Source of the DNA: Marinobacter sediminum
GTDB lineage: Bacteria; Pseudomonadota; Gammaproteobacteria; Pseudomonadales; Oleiphilaceae
Reading direction: 5' to 3'
Assembly: GCF_016820575.1 (NCBI RefSeq)
Contig: NZ_JAEMQH010000003.1
Location: 248,001-312,000, forward strand
Length of the DNA: 64,000 bases
The notes beneath the pieces are model-generated. The model saw only the letters and a program-made list of their open reading frames with translations. It searched no databases and was not told the origin of the DNA. Positions 26,828-35,835 of this stretch are shown here, in pieces. Position numbers and translations under genes: made by a program. The first letter of the stretch is position 1. Each line of letters starts with the position of its first letter.

Positions 26828-27682
26828 TTGTCTGACCTCGCCACTTATGAAAGTTTCAACGTTGAAGTAAAGGATCATATTGCTCATGTTCAGTTCAGTC
26901 GCCCGGAGGCACTGAACTCCATGAACAAGGCATTCTGGCTGGAACTGCCGAAGTGCATGCAGGACATCGAGGCGAATTCCGACGCGCGGGTCATCGTGAT
27001 TTCCAGCACTGGCAAACACTTCTCCGCCGGTATGGATCTGGGCGTGTTCAGTGACCCGAAGGCGGTCCCGATGAGCGGTGACCCCGGCCGTATGGCAGAG
27101 AACCTGCGTAGGGTCGTGCTGCAGTTGCAGGACACCCTGACATCGCTGGAGAAGATCAGGCTGCCCGTGTTGGCGGCCATCCACGGTGGCTGCATTGGCG
27201 GAGCCCTGGACCTGGTCTGTGCCGCCGACAGTCGTTACTGCACCGAGGACGCGTATTTCACCATCAAGGAAACCGAGCTGGGCATGACGGCCGATGTCGG
27301 TACCTTGCAGCGCCTGCCGAAGCTGATGCCCGAGGGTGTGGTGCGTGAGCTGGCTTACACCGGTCGTAAGTTTTCGGCTCAGGAAGCGCAGAGCCTCGGT
27401 TTTGTGAATGCCACCTACGAGAACCAGGACGCCATGCTGGATGCGGTCATGGCGATCGCCGGCCAGATTGCCGCCAACTCGCCGCTGGCGGTTACCGGCT
27501 GCAAAGAGATGCTCAACTACAGCCGTGACCACTCTGTGGAGGACAGCCTTCGTTACATGGCAACCTGGCAGGCGGGGATGTTCCGCCCGGGCGATATGAT
27601 GAAAACCTTCCAGGCCAAGGCCCAGAAGCAGGCGCCGGAATACGATAACCTGCTTCCGGTTAAGGGCTTGTTCGAGTCCTGA
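26828..27682 (+). CDS. Enoyl-CoA hydratase/isomerase (crotonase), dienoyl-CoA isomerase-like
   Basis: A 284-residue crotonase. Oxyanion-hole motifs are GKHFSAGMDLGVF and IHGGCIGGALDLVCAAD. Acidic residues at the hydratase positions (TIKETELGMTADVGTLQRLPK) are more like the delta3,5-delta2,4-dienoyl-CoA isomerases, where the Asp in MTADVG is characteristic. It would act in beta-oxidation of unsaturated fatty acyl-CoAs. The start is a TTG with AAGGAG seven bases upstream. The next gene begins directly after its stop codon. Confidence 0.82.
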   Translation: MSDLATYESFNVEVKDHIAHVQFSRPEALNSMNKAFWLELPKCMQDIEANSDARVIVISSTGKHFSAGMDLGVFSDPKAVPMSGDPGRMAENLRRVVLQLQDTLTSLEKIRLPVLAAIHGGCIGGALDLVCAADSRYCTEDAYFTIKETELGMTADVGTLQRLPKLMPEGVVRELAYTGRKFSAQEAQSLGFVNATYENQDAMLDAVMAIAGQIAANSPLAVTGCKEMLNYSRDHSVEDSLRYMATWQAGMFRPGDMMKTFQAKAQKQAPEYDNLLPVKGLFES

Positions 27683-28279
27683 ATGGCTAAAGGTTCCGGT
27701 TCCAAAATGTCTGCCCGGACCGCTCTGTTGTTTCAGGGCGGTATCGGCGTGCTGGGCTTGATAGCCATTGTGCTGTTCGACATTCCGGTGCAGAACAGCG
27801 GCCTGTCTTGGGCGCAGAGCTTGGGCTGGGGCTGTCTCGGTGCGTTTGGCTCCTATGGATTACTGATCCTGCTGACCCGCGTGCCCGGTTTTTTTCCGGA
27901 CAACCTTGAGCGCCAAATGCGCAATCTTCATGACTTTGCGGCCAGTTTTGGCTGGCCAGTCCTGGTTGCGCTATCGATTGTCGCTGGCGTAGGGGAAGAG
28001 CTGCTGTTCCGGGGGGCAGTGCAGGGCTGGCTGACACAGAGCCTGGGAGGTGTCGTGGCTATCGCCGTGGCTTCGGTGCTTTTTGGCCTGGTGCACTATG
28101 TCTCATTTACCTATTTCCTGGTCGCGACCGGGCTTGGGCTGCTGCTGGGCGTCGCCTACGCCCTATCAGACAGCCTGGCGCTGGTGATGATCTGGCACGC
28201 AATCTACGACGTGATTGCGCTGTTCTGCCTGCTTCGGTTCCCACATTGGTTTGGCGTCAAACCCCGCCCCCATCATTAA
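27683..28279 (+). CDS. CPBP-family intramembrane metalloprotease (CAAX-protease-like)
   Basis: A 198-residue polytopic membrane protein with all the family motifs: EExxxR (E105, E106, R110 in GEELLFRGAVQ), FxxxH (FGLVHYVS) and HxxxD/N (WHAIYD). These residues bind the catalytic metal. In bacteria, CPBP proteins cleave prenylated or membrane peptides, or mature bacteriocin-like peptides, but most have no known substrate. Its ATG follows the crotonase stop codon directly (TGAATG), implying translational coupling, though no functional link is obvious. Confidence 0.85.
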   Translation: MAKGSGSKMSARTALLFQGGIGVLGLIAIVLFDIPVQNSGLSWAQSLGWGCLGAFGSYGLLILLTRVPGFFPDNLERQMRNLHDFAASFGWPVLVALSIVAGVGEELLFRGAVQGWLTQSLGGVVAIAVASVLFGLVHYVSFTYFLVATGLGLLLGVAYALSDSLALVMIWHAIYDVIALFCLLRFPHWFGVKPRPHH

Positions 28280-28689
28280 TTGTTTTCTTGCGTTGAAGCG
28301 CCCTTGCGCGCTTCAAAATTGGCCAGTTCAACGTTAATGGCGTTGGTGGATATCTGTATCTCGTAGAGCGAGTAAAGTAGCGACAAGGACAACAGCACCA
28401 GGCTGATGCCAAAGGCCACAACGCCCTGGAGCTCGGCGCCCAGAAACAGCAGAAACATGGACACGGTGCACAAGAAAAAACTCAGCACCCCAAAGGCCTG
28501 CATGCGCTTGGTCAAAGTGATGCGTTTCCGCAGCATGCCGATTTGTCGGGCAATGAGAGAGTGGTCCTCCTCGGAATCCATCTGTTTCAATTGCCGAATC
28601 AGCTGGGCGAGCACCATAAAGCGGTTGGTGTAGGCCAGCAACAAGAGCGAAATGGCTGGAAATAGCAATGCGGGCGTTGTCAGATCCAA
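28276..28689 (-). CDS. DUF2721 membrane protein
   Basis: A 137-residue protein: DLTTPALLFPAISLLLLAYTNRF (TM1), a basic-acidic middle (RQLKQMDSEEDHSLIARQIGMLRKRI) and two C-terminal membrane segments (ending LLSLSLLYSLYEIQ). This matches DUF2721. The frame is open to 28869 but overlaps the next gene; a TTG at 28687-28689 preceded by AAGGACTCC is the likely start. The family has no known function. Confidence 0.75.
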   Translation of the reverse strand: MDLTTPALLFPAISLLLLAYTNRFMVLAQLIRQLKQMDSEEDHSLIARQIGMLRKRITLTKRMQAFGVLSFFLCTVSMFLLFLGAELQGVVAFGISLVLLSLSLLYSLYEIQISTNAINVELANFEARKGASTQENN

Positions 28690-28729
28690 AGCGGAGTCCT
28701 TGTTTTCCGGGGTAGAGGTGAGACAGGCG

Positions 28730-29083
28730 CTACCAGTTGCCTGAAGCGATGCGCCGGTGGTTCGCCACCGGCCTGTTGTAAATATAGACCCACGCCAATC
28801 CAAACTGGGTGGACATTTCCCGACGCAGGTACAGGCTCTCCTCGGGCGCCTGGGGGAAGAAGTCTTCAAGCCGGTCGAGCTGTTGCAGGGTGTAATCGTT
28901 AACCTCGAACACTTCGACCATCACACCTGTCGAAGGCTCAGCAAGTGCGCCGGGGTAAGGTCCGAGGTCGTACAGTGTCAGTCCGGTCAGCCAGTCCTCT
29001 CCGAGAACAATAGCGTCCTTGAGCAATTCGCTGTTGCTGCCGCCTCGTTTCAGCGTGCCGTAGACTGCGACCCGTTGAATCAC
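28730..29083 (-). CDS. Gamma-glutamylcyclotransferase family protein
   Basis: A 117-residue GGCT-like domain with the nucleotide-loop signature VAVYGTLKRGGSN and the catalytic-Glu region (GVMVEVFEVNDYTLQQLDRLEDF), as in YtfP/AIG2. The family opens gamma-glutamyl peptides to 5-oxoproline or acts in related chemistry. The start GTG at 29083 has GAGG upstream and begins right before the family motif. Its coding end lies 40 bp before the DUF2721 start; the upstream nnrU ends 10 bp before it, so the three probably form one transcript. Confidence 0.8.
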   Translation of the reverse strand: MIQRVAVYGTLKRGGSNSELLKDAIVLGEDWLTGLTLYDLGPYPGALAEPSTGVMVEVFEVNDYTLQQLDRLEDFFPQAPEESLYLRREMSTQFGLAWVYIYNRPVANHRRIASGNW

Positions 29084-29093
29084 GCCCGTAACC

Positions 29094-29672
29094 TCAACCC
29101 ATCGACACAGGGGACACACCGATCAGCCACTGGTGGGCCCAAACCACAGTAACCACGTAAACCGCCAATCCGGCACCGACCGCAATGATGTCGTTGGCTT
29201 TACCTGCGGGCAGGGTAGGCGTTGCGCGCTGGGGACGCCGCTTCAGGGAGATGCGATCCACCACCGCCCAGGCCAGGAAGGTGCCGAACAGAAGCACATC
29301 GTGCAGCATGCCGTTAGCCAGCAGGTGCGCCAGCGCCCAGAGCTTCACCGCCACCAGCATCGGATGCTTGAGCGTGGTTTTGATGCGGCCCGGCAGGTAC
29401 GCAGCAAACAGCAGCGGGAAAACCGGAATCAGGAGCAGTAGGGCCAGATGCCGCAGCCCTCCGGGCGGTGTGTACAGTACTGTCGGTTCCAGTCGGGCGG
29501 CGCCGTAGCCGACAACGATCAGCACCAGGCCGATCAGCGCAATCACCGCGTAGAGACCTTTGAAAGGCCCTTCACCGAGGGACGTCTGCAAGCGATTGCG
29601 CAGCGGTTCGTTAACGATGGACAGCGAGTGAATGCCGAGAAACAGAACCAGGCCGGCGATCAGTGTAGCCAT
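29094..29672 (-). CDS. NnrU family membrane protein
   Basis: A 192-residue polytopic protein. GIHSLSIVNEPLR near the N-terminus, the HPMLVAVKLWALAHLLANG segment and DRISLKRR are hallmark NnrU elements. About five hydrophobic helices are present. NnrU was first found near denitrification genes; later work ties the fold to methyltransferase-like isoprenylcysteine/PEMT relatives and zeta-carotene isomerase. No denitrification genes are here, so the role is open. ATG 29672 has AGGAG at eight bases. Confidence 0.85.
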   Translation of the reverse strand: MATLIAGLVLFLGIHSLSIVNEPLRNRLQTSLGEGPFKGLYAVIALIGLVLIVVGYGAARLEPTVLYTPPGGLRHLALLLLIPVFPLLFAAYLPGRIKTTLKHPMLVAVKLWALAHLLANGMLHDVLLFGTFLAWAVVDRISLKRRPQRATPTLPAGKANDIIAVGAGLAVYVVTVVWAHQWLIGVSPVSMG

Positions 29673-29685
29673 TCCCACAACTCCT

Positions 29686-30561
29686 CTATTGGGTAAACGT
29701 GTTGGCGGATGTCAGCGATTGGGTCAGTCGATCCATGATACCGCCGCCATGGCGCCAAAAGTGCCAGTATAGCTGTACCTGCAAGGACTTACCGGGAGCA
29801 ATACTAACCAATTTCCCGGCATTGAGCTCTTCCCGCGCCTGCATTTCCGGAATCATGCCGTAGCCCATGCCCGCCAGTGCCAGTTTTACAAACCCTTCCG
29901 AGGAGGGGCACAGATGGTGTGGAACGCTGCCATGAAAACCACACTCGGCCAGGAACCGGTGTTGGAGTTGATCGTTGGGGCCAAAAACAATGGCCGGGGC
30001 GGTCTCAAGGCTCTGCTCGTTAATGCCCTCACTGAAGTGCCGGCGAAAATACTCCGGTGTGGCCAGCGGCAGATAGGTCATGCTTCCCAGCGGAACGCTG
30101 CGGGCACCGGCGACCGGCTGCGGGCTGCTGCACAGGCAAGCAGCCACGTCGCCCTCACGCATGCGGCGCAGTCCGATGTCCTGGTCCTCAATGACCATGT
30201 CCAGCAGCAGGCTTTCTTCGCTGCAGAACTTGCCGATGGCACTGGCCCACCAGGTGGCCAGGGTATCGGCATTGAGCGCGATTCTCAGCCGGGCAGAGGG
30301 CTCGGAGATGGCGGGGATCGAGCGGGCAAGGTCTCGCTCCAGTAGTTGCACTTGCTGGACGTGGTTCAATAGCCTCTGGCCGGCCGGCGTGGCCTTCAGT
30401 GTCGGGCTGCGCACCAGTACCGGCTGGCCCAGGCGGATCTCCAGGGTTCGGATGCGCTGGGATACAGCCGACTGACTCAGTCCCAGGGCCGTTCCGGCTT
30501 TTTCGAAGCCGCCACATTCCATCACCGTAGCCAGTGCTTCCAGCAGTTTGTAGTCGATCAT
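29686..30561 (-). CDS. argP: LysR regulator ArgP
   Basis: A 291-residue LysR-type regulator with the HTH LATVMECGGFEKAGTALGLSQSAVSQRIRTLE and the ArgP-type effector domain (LALAGMGYGMIPEMQ). ArgP senses lysine and arginine and activates argO, the arginine exporter. The neighbour transcribed divergently 102 bp away is an ArgO/LysE exporter, which supports the assignment strongly. The shared region between the starts should hold its operator. Confidence 0.9.
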   Translation of the reverse strand: MIDYKLLEALATVMECGGFEKAGTALGLSQSAVSQRIRTLEIRLGQPVLVRSPTLKATPAGQRLLNHVQQVQLLERDLARSIPAISEPSARLRIALNADTLATWWASAIGKFCSEESLLLDMVIEDQDIGLRRMREGDVAACLCSSPQPVAGARSVPLGSMTYLPLATPEYFRRHFSEGINEQSLETAPAIVFGPNDQLQHRFLAECGFHGSVPHHLCPSSEGFVKLALAGMGYGMIPEMQAREELNAGKLVSIAPGKSLQVQLYWHFWRHGGGIMDRLTQSLTSANTFTQ

Positions 30562-30663
30562 TAGAAAAACTTATGCAGCATTATCAGTATGAATTTCAAG
30601 TATAGCGACGAATGGCTATCCTTGCGCCATCAATAAACGAGTTTGCCCTTCTGGAGATAAGCT

Positions 30664-31269
30664 GTGCTGGAGAGTTATCTGACAGGTCTGGTGGTTTGCG
30701 GTGGCATCATTGTGGCGATTGGTGCCCAGAATGCCTACATTCTGGGCCAGGCGATCCGCCGTGAGCACCATTGGTGGTCGGCCGGGTTATGCATGCTGGC
30801 CGACATCAGCCTGTTTACCCTCGGTATGTTTGGTGTCAGCGCCGCGCTGATGGCGATGCCGGAAGCCCTGCAGGTTCTGCGCTGGTTGGGCGTTGCTTTC
30901 CTTGGCTGGCTGGCGGTTCAGGCGTTCTACCGGGCAAGCCGGGGTCGGGTCGCCCTGGAGGCCGGTGAGATCAAGCGGCGCAGCCTGAAAGGGGTGTTGT
31001 TTACTACCCTGGCCGTCACTCTGCTGAACCCTCAGGTGTACCTCGATACCCTGTTGCTGATTCCCGCCATTGGCGCTCAGCAGGAAAACGCCACCACCTT
31101 TGTCGCCGGCGCCAGCAGCGCGTCCGTGATGTGGTTTGGTCTGATCGCCTGGGGCGGCTCTGCGATGGCGCCGGTGCTGTCGCGACCGTTGGCCTGGCGA
31201 ATCATTGACGGCTTTATCGGCTTGATGATGGCAGGCATTGCCCTGCAGCTGGCCTTCGGCGGACTGTAA
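30664..31269 (+). CDS. argO: Arginine/lysine exporter of the LysE/ArgO family
   Basis: A 201-residue polytopic inner-membrane exporter. The N-terminal GGIIVAIGAQNAYILGQAI is the LysE family signature, and about six membrane helices follow, with TLLNPQVYLDTLLLI in the middle. It removes excess basic amino acids (canavanine, arginine, lysine). The GTG start has GGAG upstream. The divergent argP is its likely regulator. Confidence 0.9.
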   Translation: MLESYLTGLVVCGGIIVAIGAQNAYILGQAIRREHHWWSAGLCMLADISLFTLGMFGVSAALMAMPEALQVLRWLGVAFLGWLAVQAFYRASRGRVALEAGEIKRRSLKGVLFTTLAVTLLNPQVYLDTLLLIPAIGAQQENATTFVAGASSASVMWFGLIAWGGSAMAPVLSRPLAWRIIDGFIGLMMAGIALQLAFGGL

Positions 31270-31388
31270 CTACCGGCTGCCCAAGACGCTGAAGACCAAT
31301 CCACCGTAAGAAATTCTGTTGCATACGTCCATGTCCTTGTAGAGGATAGCCTGCTACGTAAACCTGAACACTCTGCAGAGGCACGTTT

Positions 31389-31859
31389 ATGAACAGAAAA
31401 ATCCGCCAGTGGTTCGCCAGCGCAAGCGCTTTGCGCGGAATGCTCTCGACCTTTGCGCCCTACCTGGGTGCCGGCATCAAGGTCACCAAAATTGCAGAGG
31501 ATTTCAGCGCGGCAACGGTGGAGCTGCGTCAGCACTGGTACAACACCAACTACGTGGGCACGCACTTTGGCGGTTCGCTTTACAGCATGGTTGATCCCCA
31601 CTACATGCTGTTGCTCATGCGCCGGCTCGGCAAGGGCTATATCGTGTGGGACAAGTCAGCGAGTATCGATTTCATCCGGCCCGGCAAGGGCACCGTCCGT
31701 GCCCATTTTGAGCTCACCGTCGAGCGGGTTGAAGAGATCCGACGCATGACCGCAGGTGGCGACAAGTACCTCCCCGAATGGGACATCGACATTCTGGATG
31801 AAAGCGGAGAGCTGGTCGCCCGGGTTCACAAGGTGTTGTACGTCCGCAAGAAGCGATAG
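31389..31859 (+). CDS. DUF4442 hotdog-fold protein (putative thioesterase)
   Basis: A 156-residue protein of the DUF4442 group: YLGAGIKVTKIAEDFSAATVELRQHWYNTNYVGTHFGGSLYSMVDPHYML, a helix-and-strand hotdog layout with the NYVGTHFGGSLY turn conserved in the family. Hotdog proteins generally act on acyl-CoA or acyl-ACP thioesters. The exact substrate is unknown. It is monocistronic, with the NlpC gene convergent. Confidence 0.82.
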   Translation: MNRKIRQWFASASALRGMLSTFAPYLGAGIKVTKIAEDFSAATVELRQHWYNTNYVGTHFGGSLYSMVDPHYMLLLMRRLGKGYIVWDKSASIDFIRPGKGTVRAHFELTVERVEEIRRMTAGGDKYLPEWDIDILDESGELVARVHKVLYVRKKR

Positions 31860-31899
31860 GGAAGAGAATAGCCGTGCCAAAACCCGGGGCGCGTCGGCT

Positions 31900-32400
31900 T
31901 CAGTCGAACCGACGGGCCTGGGTAAACCGGTCTTTCCAGTAATAGCCGTTGAGTTCTGACAGTGTCACGCCGATAGATGTCGAGGCGTGCATGAAGTGAT
32001 TGCCGCCCATATAGATGCCCGCGTGCTGCTCCTTGCCACCAATCCGGAAAAACACCAGATCGCCCGGTTGAATCTCGCTGGGGGCAACCACCTTGCCATG
32101 CCGAAGCATCTGCGAGGTTGTTCGCGGCAGTTGCTTGTCCAGCCCTTCCCGAAAAGCCGTGGTGATAAAACCGGAGCAATCGAAGCCCTCGGCTGAAGTG
32201 CCGCCGTACTCGTAAGGCACCCCCACATAGCGCTCATAGACCTGCCATAGCTTGTCAGTCTTGTCGGACGCCGGACCGGCCTCAACCTGAATTGGCCGGG
32301 TATCGGCGGGCTCGGTGCGCAGATTCTGGTTGCTGGCACAGCCGCCCAGCACGAATGCCATTACCAGCAGAATGAGGGCTTGTGTGAGCTTGAGGGGCAT
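31900..32400 (-). CDS. NlpC/P60 (C40) cell-wall endopeptidase lipoprotein
   Basis: A 166-residue lipoprotein: the lipobox LGGC puts the acylated Cys at 21. The NlpC/P60 catalytic residues are C75 (GFDCSGFI), H126 (EQHAGIY) and H138 (HFMHAS). It would cut peptide stems of peptidoglycan in the periplasm, like the Spr/MepS group, from an outer-membrane anchor. Single gene. Confidence 0.9.
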   Translation of the reverse strand: MPLKLTQALILLVMAFVLGGCASNQNLRTEPADTRPIQVEAGPASDKTDKLWQVYERYVGVPYEYGGTSAEGFDCSGFITTAFREGLDKQLPRTTSQMLRHGKVVAPSEIQPGDLVFFRIGGKEQHAGIYMGGNHFMHASTSIGVTLSELNGYYWKDRFTQARRFD

Positions 32401-32502
32401 TCACTGACTCCGGGCAATTGAATCTGGCCCAACCTTATTACTGAAAGCGGCGGATGTCAGGTTACGATTCATTCTTAATGCGCTGGTACGCAGAGCGCTT
32501 GG

Positions 32503-35022
32503 TTATTTAAGGGTCTCCGATCGTAGGGAGGATTCCAGTTTTTTGGTTTCAGTGATATCAACCAGGGTTATGACGACGCCATCAATGACATTGTCCAGCC
32601 GTCGATAGGGAATGATCCTCACAGAAAACCAATGGTCATCCGCTGCTGTGATCTGCTTCTCCGAGACGTTCAGCGTTGAAAGGGTTTCCCGGGCATCGTC
32701 CTGGAGGTGAGGATAGTCGAGGCTGGTGGTCAGGTCGCTGAGTGGGCGGCCTATATCGCTGTCGCGTAGGCTGAAGATACGTGATGCACGAGCTGTGTAG
32801 CGGCGAACATTGAGCTGTTGGTCAAGAAACAGAACCGCAATTTCGATGCTGTTGAGAACATTTTGCATATCGCTCTGAGCCAACGCCAGATCATCCAGCT
32901 TGGTTTGTAATTCGGCATTGATGGTTTGCAGTTCTTCGTTCATCGACTGCATTTCTTCTTTCGAGGTTGTTAATTCCTCATTTGCCGACTGCAGCTCTTC
33001 ATTCGTCGACTGCAACTCCTCGTTAGTCGCCTGCAGCCCCTCTCGTGAAAGTCGAGCCTCTTCGGTCAACCGGTTGATTTCCAACTGATATTGACGGGTG
33101 TCGTCGTCGCGACTGACCTTGGCTGATGGGCGCTTGTCTTTATGACGGAGTTGATCGCCTGCTGGCCGGTCGCGAAAAACCACCATAATCATGTCTTTCA
33201 ATGCGACTGGCTCCTGAAACGCCTGCACGGTTACGTCAACATGCTGCACGCCGGCTTCCGTTTGCACCTCAAGATCAGCCAGTTCTACCGGCTCCTGCTG
33301 AGCGCTAGCCTGCTTGAGTGCGGCAAACAGAGGAACTCGTAGGCCTTCCCGGGCCATCGCATGGATGTTCCAGTTAGCCTTGCCTGCAGCCGGTTCCAGG
33401 TACTTACCGGTACGGCCGCTGATGTAGAGGATGTCAGCGTCGCTGTTGAGGACGACGGCGGCTGGGGAATACACCTGCAGAAGAAGGTGGTCAGCCGCCG
33501 ACTGCAAATTGTCGGTTACCTGAGGTGGAACATGTGGGGCGGGCACTGGCTCCTCCTTAGAAAGAGTGGATAGTGGTGGAAAGGACTCTAACAGGATACC
33601 CGAGCCGCTCGCGGTTTCGTGTTCCTGTTTCTGATAGATACGCAGATTGGCTTTCAGTGTCGTGAACAGGTGATTCATTCTGCCGACAGTTTCCGAACTT
33701 CCCAGAACCATGAGCCCCTTGGGGCGAAGGCTGTAATGGAATAGCGGCAACAGCCGGCGCTGAAGCATCGGGTCGAAGTAGATCAGCAAATTTCTGCATG
33801 CAATCAGGTCCAGCTTGGTGAAGGGAGGATCCAGGGTGACGTTGTGCTGGGCAAACAACACCATGTTCCGGACTGCTTGTGTCACCTGGTAATGGTTGTT
33901 GTGCTTGGTGAAAAAACGACTCAGGCGTCGTTTGGACACGCCTCCAGCGATGGTCAGCGGGTAGCAGCCACGCCGCGCCGTCTCAATCGCTTCCGGGCTC
34001 AGGTCTGAGGCAAAAATCTGCAGGCTGATATCCCGGCCGGGTTTTAGGTGCTGCGTGGCCTCGGCAAACACCATGGCCAGAGAATACGCCTCTTCCCCGG
34101 TCGAGCAGCCTACTACCCAGGCGCGCAATTGGGTGCCGTCGGGGGTGCGCTTTAGGAGGTCTGGTACAGCATGCTCTGCCAGGTACGTCCACACATTCGT
34201 GTCCCGGAAAAACTGGGTAACACCAATCAACAGCTCTCTGAACAAAAACTGAACTTCCTGGCTGTTCTGCTCCAGATAGTGGGTGTACTCGGCCAGCTCC
34301 GTAAGACCGTGAATGGCCATTCGGCGGTCAATACGACGGTGGAGTGTGCTGGGCTTATAGAGTGAAAAGTCATGCCGTGTGCCCTGTTGGAGCAGGCGGA
34401 TGATGGGTTCGATCGATTTCATCGATTTGGTCAAATCTCCCCCGCGCCCGGTCTGTGGCGTAACAATACGATGGATATAATCCAGTATGCGGCTGGGCAA
34501 TGCTTTAGCCGAGGTGACAATATCGACGCACCCTGCTGCGATGGCACTCTTTGGCATGGCGTCGAACTGAGCGCTTTCCGGCTCCTGCGCTGCGGTCAGT
34601 CCGCCCGTGGTTTTGATCGCCTGCAGGCCCAGAGTGCCATCGGTTCCCATGCCGGAGAGAACAACCGCAATGGCTTGGTCGTTGTATGCGCTGGCCAGCG
34701 ACGAAAACAAGACGTTGATCGGCAGTCGTAGCCCTCTGGGTTTGGTCGGTTCGGACAGTTGTAAAACACCATCTGCGACTCGGAGCTCCCGGTTTGGCGG
34801 AATTACGTAAACGCAGTCCGGCTGGATAATCATGCGCTGTTGCGCTTCCTGGACCGGCATATCCGTGCTGCGCTGCAGGAGTTCGGGTAGCAAGGCTTTT
34901 TGGGTGGGGTTCAGGTGCTGGACAACTACGAAGGCGGCGCCAGAATCTGAAGGGGTATTACGAAAGAACTCTTCCAGAGCGATCAGGCCTCCGGCGGAGG
35001 CCCCGATTCCTACAATGCGCAT
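32503..35022 (-). CDS. CheB-CheR fusion with coiled coil and PAS domain
   Basis: An 839-residue cytoplasmic protein. The CheB methylesterase domain occupies about 1-185, with triad S9, H36 and D128 (GMGTDG) intact. The CheR methyltransferase is about 205-470, with SAM motif GCSTGEEAYS at 305-314. A central region includes a PAS-like segment (residues 520-620). Heptad repeats of the NEELQS type (about 655-705) form a long coiled coil, and a final PAS domain ends at residue 839. Relatives usually continue into a histidine kinase, which is absent. It may methylate and demethylate a non-canonical receptor. No MCP is nearby. Its start overlaps the upstream PAS gene by one base (TAATG). Confidence 0.88.
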   Translation of the reverse strand: MRIVGIGASAGGLIALEEFFRNTPSDSGAAFVVVQHLNPTQKALLPELLQRSTDMPVQEAQQRMIIQPDCVYVIPPNRELRVADGVLQLSEPTKPRGLRLPINVLFSSLASAYNDQAIAVVLSGMGTDGTLGLQAIKTTGGLTAAQEPESAQFDAMPKSAIAAGCVDIVTSAKALPSRILDYIHRIVTPQTGRGGDLTKSMKSIEPIIRLLQQGTRHDFSLYKPSTLHRRIDRRMAIHGLTELAEYTHYLEQNSQEVQFLFRELLIGVTQFFRDTNVWTYLAEHAVPDLLKRTPDGTQLRAWVVGCSTGEEAYSLAMVFAEATQHLKPGRDISLQIFASDLSPEAIETARRGCYPLTIAGGVSKRRLSRFFTKHNNHYQVTQAVRNMVLFAQHNVTLDPPFTKLDLIACRNLLIYFDPMLQRRLLPLFHYSLRPKGLMVLGSSETVGRMNHLFTTLKANLRIYQKQEHETASGSGILLESFPPLSTLSKEEPVPAPHVPPQVTDNLQSAADHLLLQVYSPAAVVLNSDADILYISGRTGKYLEPAAGKANWNIHAMAREGLRVPLFAALKQASAQQEPVELADLEVQTEAGVQHVDVTVQAFQEPVALKDMIMVVFRDRPAGDQLRHKDKRPSAKVSRDDDTRQYQLEINRLTEEARLSREGLQATNEELQSTNEELQSANEELTTSKEEMQSMNEELQTINAELQTKLDDLALAQSDMQNVLNSIEIAVLFLDQQLNVRRYTARASRIFSLRDSDIGRPLSDLTTSLDYPHLQDDARETLSTLNVSEKQITAADDHWFSVRIIPYRRLDNVIDGVVITLVDITETKKLESSLRSETLK

Positions 35023-35636
35023 TACAGGCGTTCAAATGGTGTATCTTGCACCAACACCAGCTGGACGCTGTCTCCGGAAGCCGAAAGCCGGGCTTTGATC
35101 ACAAGCGGGTAACTGTCCTTTCCGGTGCTCTTCAATTCTGCCTGACAGCTCTCGCTGGTTTCTGCTTGCCGTAGGCCGTGAATCAGATTCATCAAAAGAT
35201 TGCTGCTTCTGGTTGTTAAAAAGTTCTGTACGAGTTTGCCAGTAAGGGCAGACACTGGCTGAGCAAATAAGTCACCGACGGCCTGGTTGCCCTCAATGAT
35301 TTCGCCATCGTTGGCAACAATTAAATACGCGACGGGCGCTGAGTCGAACAGCATTCGATAATAAGCCAGTTCTTCACGGGCTTCATATTCGTTCGCCATG
35401 AGTTGGTCGTAAAGAATATCGAGCTCTACCTGGTGAGTCTGTAGTTCGTGGAGAAGTTTGAGGGCATCAGCGGCGGTTTCCGGGTCTGTCGCTTTTTGGT
35501 AAAGCGTTGTCAGAGCCTCAATGCCAAGTGCGCCACCGCCGTGCAACGGGGGGGCATTTTCTTTGAGAAGTGTTTCGGCACTGAGGCGCAACCGGGCGTG
35601 AATTTTGGCTTTGTGATGACCCTGGGGGTGTGGCAT
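35022..35636 (-). CDS. PAS-domain protein translated with the CheB-CheR fusion
   Basis: A 204-residue cytoplasmic protein. The N-terminal half is a helical stretch (LLHELQTHQVELDILYDQLMANEYEAREELAYY), probably a coiled coil. A PAS domain follows (YRMLFDSAPVAYLIVANDGEIIEGNQAVGDLF). There is no enzymatic output domain. The start ATG for the fusion overlaps its stop (TAATG), so the two are made together and may bind each other. It may feed a sensory signal to the CheB/CheR protein. Confidence 0.8.
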   Translation of the reverse strand: MPHPQGHHKAKIHARLRLSAETLLKENAPPLHGGGALGIEALTTLYQKATDPETAADALKLLHELQTHQVELDILYDQLMANEYEAREELAYYRMLFDSAPVAYLIVANDGEIIEGNQAVGDLFAQPVSALTGKLVQNFLTTRSSNLLMNLIHGLRQAETSESCQAELKSTGKDSYPLVIKARLSASGDSVQLVLVQDTPFERL

Positions 35637-35745
35637 GTGGCCTCCGCCGACAATCGTTATCCCTTAGTTCCTTTATAGTACTCCAGGTAGTGAAACAGGG
35701 ATAGCAGGGCAAGCGTCGAACCCGCCCACTGTGCGTTAGCGTACA

Positions 35746-35766
35746 GATTGTCTCAATCGATTGTCT
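35746..35766. promoter_or_regulatory. Direct repeat and palindrome in divergent promoter region
   Basis: GATTGTCT occurs at 35746-35753 and again at 35759-35766. The two copies straddle a perfect palindrome CAATCGATTG (35754-35763). It lies between the divergent PAS gene and the diguanylate cyclase gene and could be an operator. No known regulator can be named. Confidence 0.35.
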
Positions 35767-35835
35767 TAGTCTGCCAAAGAGACGGGGTCCCTTGGCGAGG
35801 GTGGACAGGGTGCACTGGCAAGAAAGGTAAACGCT

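Noticed and set aside
32890..33040. Regular 21-bp period repeats
   Set aside because: They encode NEELQS-type heptads of the coiled coil in the CheB-CheR fusion and are not a DNA element.
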